Below, in pieces: positions 61,014-64,000 of a stretch of DNA of 64,000 nucleotides; position 1 is the first letter of the stretch; each line of letters starts with the position of its first letter. Made by a program: the position numbers and the translations under genes. Source of the DNA: Candidatus Choladousia intestinavium (GTDB lineage: Bacteria; Bacillota; Clostridia; Lachnospirales; Lachnospiraceae); contig DVGK01000043.1 in assembly GCA_018712785.1 (NCBI GenBank), positions 38,212 through 102,211 on the forward strand, written 5' to 3'. A model generated the notes under the pieces. The model saw nothing but the letters and a program-made list of their open reading frames with translations. It was not told where the DNA came from and searched no databases.

Positions 61014-61890
61014 TGACCTTCACCTTCCTTTTTCTCTCCGTACCCAGGACCAGAATCAGCAGGAACAGAATGGCTGTAACCACCTTCATGTAAGTGGATG
61101 GAATTCCAAGGCTGATGGCCAGAGCCACGCAGGCCTTATAAATCACAGAACCGATCACCACGCTGGAGGTCACCCGCAGCGCCGTAACCTTCCTGAACAG
61201 GCTTGTGCCGATAATGACGCTGGCCAGGCCGATCACCACGGTACCCGTTCCCATGCTTACGTCAAAATACCGCTGCTGCTGGGCGAAAATACAGCCGCCC
61301 AGAGAAACCAGCCCGTTGGCTACCGCCAGCCCCACGATTTTCACAAAGCCTTTGTCCACGTGGAGAGAGGTGACAAGCCTGTCATTGTCCCCCACCGCCC
61401 GGAGCATCATTCCAGACTTGGTCCGCAGATACCAGTCCAGAAGATACTTGCTGATCAGCATAATCACCGCGATGATAATCACCTTATCAAAATCTGCCAG
61501 AAACGCGGGGCAGTATTTTTCCACAAGATCGTTTTCAAAAATCGTGGTCTTATTATAAATGGGGAGGTTCGCCCGTCCCGCAATCGCCAGATTCACAGAA
61601 TAAAGCCCCGTCATCATGATAATTCCCGAAAGGAGATCCCTGACCTTCAGCTTTACATGAATCAGGCCGGTGCAGATTCCCACCAGAACCCCTGCCCCGA
61701 AGGACACCGGAAGGGTCAGAAGAGGATTCATATCCCGGCTGATCATAACAGCCGCAATGGCAGCTCCCATAGGAAAGCTGCCATCCACGGTTAAGTCCGG
61801 GAAATCCAGGATTTTATATGTGATATATACCCCCAGGGCCATAATCGCGTAGATCATTCCCTGCTCCAGAACACTTAATAACAGAACCAT
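61006..61890 (-). CDS. trpY: Tryptophan ABC transporter permease
   Basis: The 294-residue membrane protein has eight or so helices and the branched-chain-type permease feature GVYITYKILDFPDLTVDGSFPMGAA near the N-terminus. This matches the TrpY-like single permease working as a homodimer with a TrpX-type binding protein. It starts 11 bases after trpX. Substrate assignment as tryptophan is inferred from the UGG T-box specifier. Confidence 0.88.
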   Translation of the reverse strand: MVLLLSVLEQGMIYAIMALGVYITYKILDFPDLTVDGSFPMGAAIAAVMISRDMNPLLTLPVSFGAGVLVGICTGLIHVKLKVRDLLSGIIMMTGLYSVNLAIAGRANLPIYNKTTIFENDLVEKYCPAFLADFDKVIIIAVIMLISKYLLDWYLRTKSGMMLRAVGDNDRLVTSLHVDKGFVKIVGLAVANGLVSLGGCIFAQQQRYFDVSMGTGTVVIGLASVIIGTSLFRKVTALRVTSSVVIGSVIYKACVALAISLGIPSTYMKVVTAILFLLILVLGTERKRKVKVNA

Positions 61891-61901
61891 AAAAAAGACT
61901 C

Positions 61902-62906
61902 CTACTCTACTGTAATCTCATCGAATACTTCGGCCGCGTCGGCAATGTACGCTTCGTCCAGTTCAAATCCGATTCCCTCTGCCGCCGCTGTATTCACATA
62001 CAGGCTGGCGCCTGAGCACACCTGATACTCCAGATCTGAGGCTGCCGCCTCGCCTTTCAGAACCTGCGCCGCCATGGCTCCCGTCTGTTTTCCAAGCTCT
62101 ACGTAATCAATCCCCATGGAAGCCATACATCCATTCTTTACCTGCTCCACTTCAGAACCGAATACAGGAATCCCGGCTTCATTTGCCGCGGCCAGCACCG
62201 TCTGAAGAGCCGACACGACTGTATTATCTGTAAGGTTATTGATGCAGTCTACCTTTCCGGCCAGATCCGCCGCAGCCATCTCCACATCCGCAATGGTATT
62301 AATGCCGGACTCCACAATCTCAAAGCCATAGTCGCCTGCCGCCTCTTTGTACTGTTCAATGGTACTGAGAGAGTTTGCCTCACTGGTCGTATAAAGGATT
62401 CCGATGGTCTCGGCCTCCGGCATCAGATCCCGGATCATCTGCAGCTGTTCCTCTACCGGAAGCTGGTCTGCCGTACCCGTAATATTTCCCACAGAACTGC
62501 CGTCCTCATTGGCAAGCCCCGCTCCCACAGGATCCGACACAGCCGTATAAATCACGGGAATGTCCGTATCCATGCAGCTGTTGTAGGCGCTCATGGCGCT
62601 GGGCGTAGCAATGGCACAGATCATATCCACGCCCTGGGAAACGAAGCTGTCGGAAATCGTACTGGCCGTGCCTGTGTCAGACTGGGCGTTCTCAAAAATC
62701 ACTTCCAGATTTACCCCTTCTTCGATCCCTGCTTCTTTCAGTCCTTCCAGAAAGCCTTCCCGGCAGTTGTCCAAAGAGCCATGCTCCGCAAACTGTGAAA
62801 TCCCAATGGTATAAGACTCCTCTTCCGCCATGACAGAACCGGAAACCAGAGTTCCCATCATGGTTCCTGTTAAAACGGCTGCTAATAACATGCTTCTCTT
62901 TTTCAT
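61902..62906 (-). CDS. trpX: Tryptophan ABC transporter substrate-binding protein, no lipobox
   Basis: The 334-residue protein has a signal (1-27, ending SGSVMAEEE) and a periplasmic-binding-type fold (TrpX/DUF534 group) with ISQFAEHGSLDNCREGF, AIATPSAMSAYNS and PVIYTAVSDPVGAGLA. As with the sugar-binding protein at 18 kb, no lipobox cysteine follows the signal. AGGAG precedes the ATG at 62906. It is directly downstream of a T-box leader with a tryptophan codon, so it should be induced when tRNA-Trp is uncharged. Confidence 0.88.
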   Translation of the reverse strand: MKKRSMLLAAVLTGTMMGTLVSGSVMAEEESYTIGISQFAEHGSLDNCREGFLEGLKEAGIEEGVNLEVIFENAQSDTGTASTISDSFVSQGVDMICAIATPSAMSAYNSCMDTDIPVIYTAVSDPVGAGLANEDGSSVGNITGTADQLPVEEQLQMIRDLMPEAETIGILYTTSEANSLSTIEQYKEAAGDYGFEIVESGINTIADVEMAAADLAGKVDCINNLTDNTVVSALQTVLAAANEAGIPVFGSEVEQVKNGCMASMGIDYVELGKQTGAMAAQVLKGEAAASDLEYQVCSGASLYVNTAAAEGIGFELDEAYIADAAEVFDEITVE

Positions 62907-62992
62907 AATCATTCTCCTTTCCTGAAGGCAGATGCGGGTCAAGGATATGGGGATTCTTATTCTGTGGAAAAAATCATCTTCTTATTCAGAAT

Positions 62993-63283
62993 AAAAAAAC
63001 CGCCCCAGGCTCCCTGCCTGAGACGGTAATAAAATCTTATTATCGCGGTACCACTCAACTTGACGAAATGTCCACTCTGCCATGTACAATAAAATAAATT
63101 AAATTATACACTCCGGACAGGTAACGGCTCCGGTTCCCGTCAGCGCCTACTGAGGTTTCCCTGTTCAGGCTGCCCTCGAAAGTCCATTCAGCAAACCATT
63201 CAATGCCGCCTTCCCACCATCGGCAGCTCTCTGTGATCTCCTGTGTCAGCTTACTACTCTTTCTCATCGGTTTTGCTTTATTC
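62993..63283 (-). promoter_or_regulatory. T-box leader with tryptophan (UGG) specifier
   Basis: On the minus strand the T-box core AGTGGTACCGCG lies at 63044-63055, followed by a terminator with 12-base arms and seven T (62993-63027). In stem I, GAA-UGG-AC at 63182-63189 presents UGG (63184-63186) in the usual specifier context. Uncharged tRNA-Trp would stabilise the antiterminator and let trpXYZ be read. Confidence 0.93.
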
Positions 63284-63289
63284 CACTAA

Positions 63290-63318
63290 AGCTTACCATT
63301 GATTTTGGCGTTTGTCAA
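63290..63318 (-). promoter_or_regulatory. Promoter of the T-box-trpXYZ operon
   Basis: TTGACA (63313-63318) and TAAGCT (63290-63295) are 17 bases apart on the minus strand, just upstream of the T-box leader. Confidence 0.7.
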
Positions 63319-63476
63319 TACTATACTTTACAAATTATCTTCTAGGATTTTTTAGATTTCAAAAAACCTTTTTGGAGTAAATGAAAAATCATTTTAGTAA
63401 TATTGATATTTTATTACAGTAGACGCTTTAATATGTTATTATATTTTTACTTATTCTATTTAAGGAGGAAAATTAA

Positions 63477-64000
63477 ATGTGTAAAAACAGCGGCGGTATT
63501 TATGTAATCTTGAACCTCATAGACTGTAAGGCATATGTTGGTCAGGCAAAGAATTTCAGTAATCGCACCCATACTCTAGAATTGTATGGAGGAAATGATA
63601 ATAACAAAGCCCTACAAACAGATTATATGAATGATGATTTGGAACTAATTTATTTTGTTATTGGAAGATATGTTGGCAAATATATTAATGATTATGATAA
63701 ACATACCTTTGACAGATATGAGAAACTTTTCATGACTTTGATGGAAGATTTGGGATTTTCTCTTTATAACCGAAATATAAAACGGGAAGACAGAACCTTT
63801 GAAAAGCTAAAATTTAGCGAAAAAGATTATGATGATGCTTTAAAAGAGCTAAAAAATGATTTTATAATCCGATTTAACATGGATCCCGATTATCTGAGCA
63901 GAGCAAGTATTCCAGTACGACAACAAGCCTTGGATTTCTATGCCGATAAGCGATTAAAATCTTCAAACGCTTCTTCAACGTCTTCTGATGTAAACTTCGG
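63477..64000 (+). CDS. GIY-YIG nuclease domain protein (partial, runs off window)
   Basis: ATG at 63477, after AAGGAGG, opens a frame still open at 64000 (174 codons). It starts MCKNSGGIYVILNLIDCKAY then VGQAKNFSNRTHTLELYGGN, the GIY-YIG core with the catalytic tyrosines and the arginine in NRTHT. ALQTDYM matches the next conserved segment. It is much richer in A and T than all neighbours, with AAA, GAT and TTA preferred, pointing to transfer. Candidates are a restriction endonuclease or a mobile-element nuclease; the C-terminal part is needed to decide. The upstream 160 bases are also AT-rich and hold no other gene. Confidence 0.8.
   Translation, partial: MCKNSGGIYVILNLIDCKAYVGQAKNFSNRTHTLELYGGNDNNKALQTDYMNDDLELIYFVIGRYVGKYINDYDKHTFDRYEKLFMTLMEDLGFSLYNRNIKREDRTFEKLKFSEKDYDDALKELKNDFIIRFNMDPDYLSRASIPVRQQALDFYADKRLKSSNASSTSSDVNF

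Noticed and set aside
1..64000. tRNA, rRNA, CRISPR arrays, intact insertion sequences, prophage
   Set aside because: None was recognised by reading; a covariance-model search could still find a small RNA.

Overview
The window (about 50% GC by eye) reads as chromosome of an anaerobic, spore-forming Gram-positive clostridium, most likely a Lachnospiraceae gut bacterium. Pointers are a SpoIIQ-like protein and a PdaA-type deacetylase (sporulation), a MecA adaptor, a T-box leader, strong purine-rich ribosome binding sites, a membrane pyrophosphatase, pyruvate formate-lyase and an HdrABC-type complex. The species is not identified. No rRNA, tRNA, CRISPR array or intact insertion sequence was seen.

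Layout. 1-9 kb (minus strand): partial HAD phosphatase, ThrE-type exporter, YazA-like GIY-YIG protein, degenerate M23/SpoIIQ-like protein, glycogen phosphorylase, type-2-like isoleucyl-tRNA synthetase. 9.3-10.9 kb (plus): YesL-like membrane protein and a heptad-repeat coiled-coil protein. 11-19.4 kb (minus): SfsA, a ROK regulator and a six-gene sugar cassette (SIS isomerase, ABC transporter, class II aldolase, FGGY kinase). 19.7-29.6 kb (minus): polysaccharide deacetylase, FucO, and a block resembling the Bacillus yaaO-holB-ricT-trmN6-rsmI neighbourhood, then PdaA. 29.7-35.6 kb (minus): a compact envelope-type operon (PLP enzyme, ArnC/GtrB-like glycosyltransferase, ATP-grasp ligase, two ArnE/F-like small transporters) and a GH18 protein. 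36-40.8 kb (plus): a possible 26-residue gene, mecA, an esterase, hppA.

The most interesting region is 40.9-52.15 kb (minus). One operon-like run encodes HdrB, HdrC, HdrA, an MvhD/FlxD-like protein, two Fe-S proteins and an FAD/NAD protein resembling FlxABC, an Fe-S subunit, a fumarate reductase-type flavoprotein, both subunits of class I fumarase and a DUF2284 protein. A cobalamin riboswitch followed by an intrinsic terminator precedes the first gene. My reading is a soluble fumarate reductase driven by flavin-based electron bifurcation, switched on when vitamin B12 is scarce.

52.2-64 kb: a DUF1275 gene remnant; cspA behind a consensus promoter and a perfect 21-bp terminator hairpin; an iron-type operon (DUF2325, DUF3793, flavodoxin) with DtxR-like boxes; a pyruvate formate-lyase whose glycyl radical domain is a separate gene, plus its activase; a membrane acyltransferase; a trpXYZ transporter behind a T-box with a UGG specifier; and, at the edge, an AT-rich GIY-YIG gene that looks acquired. 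A modular intergenic repeat occurs twice (21.3 and 53.6 kb).
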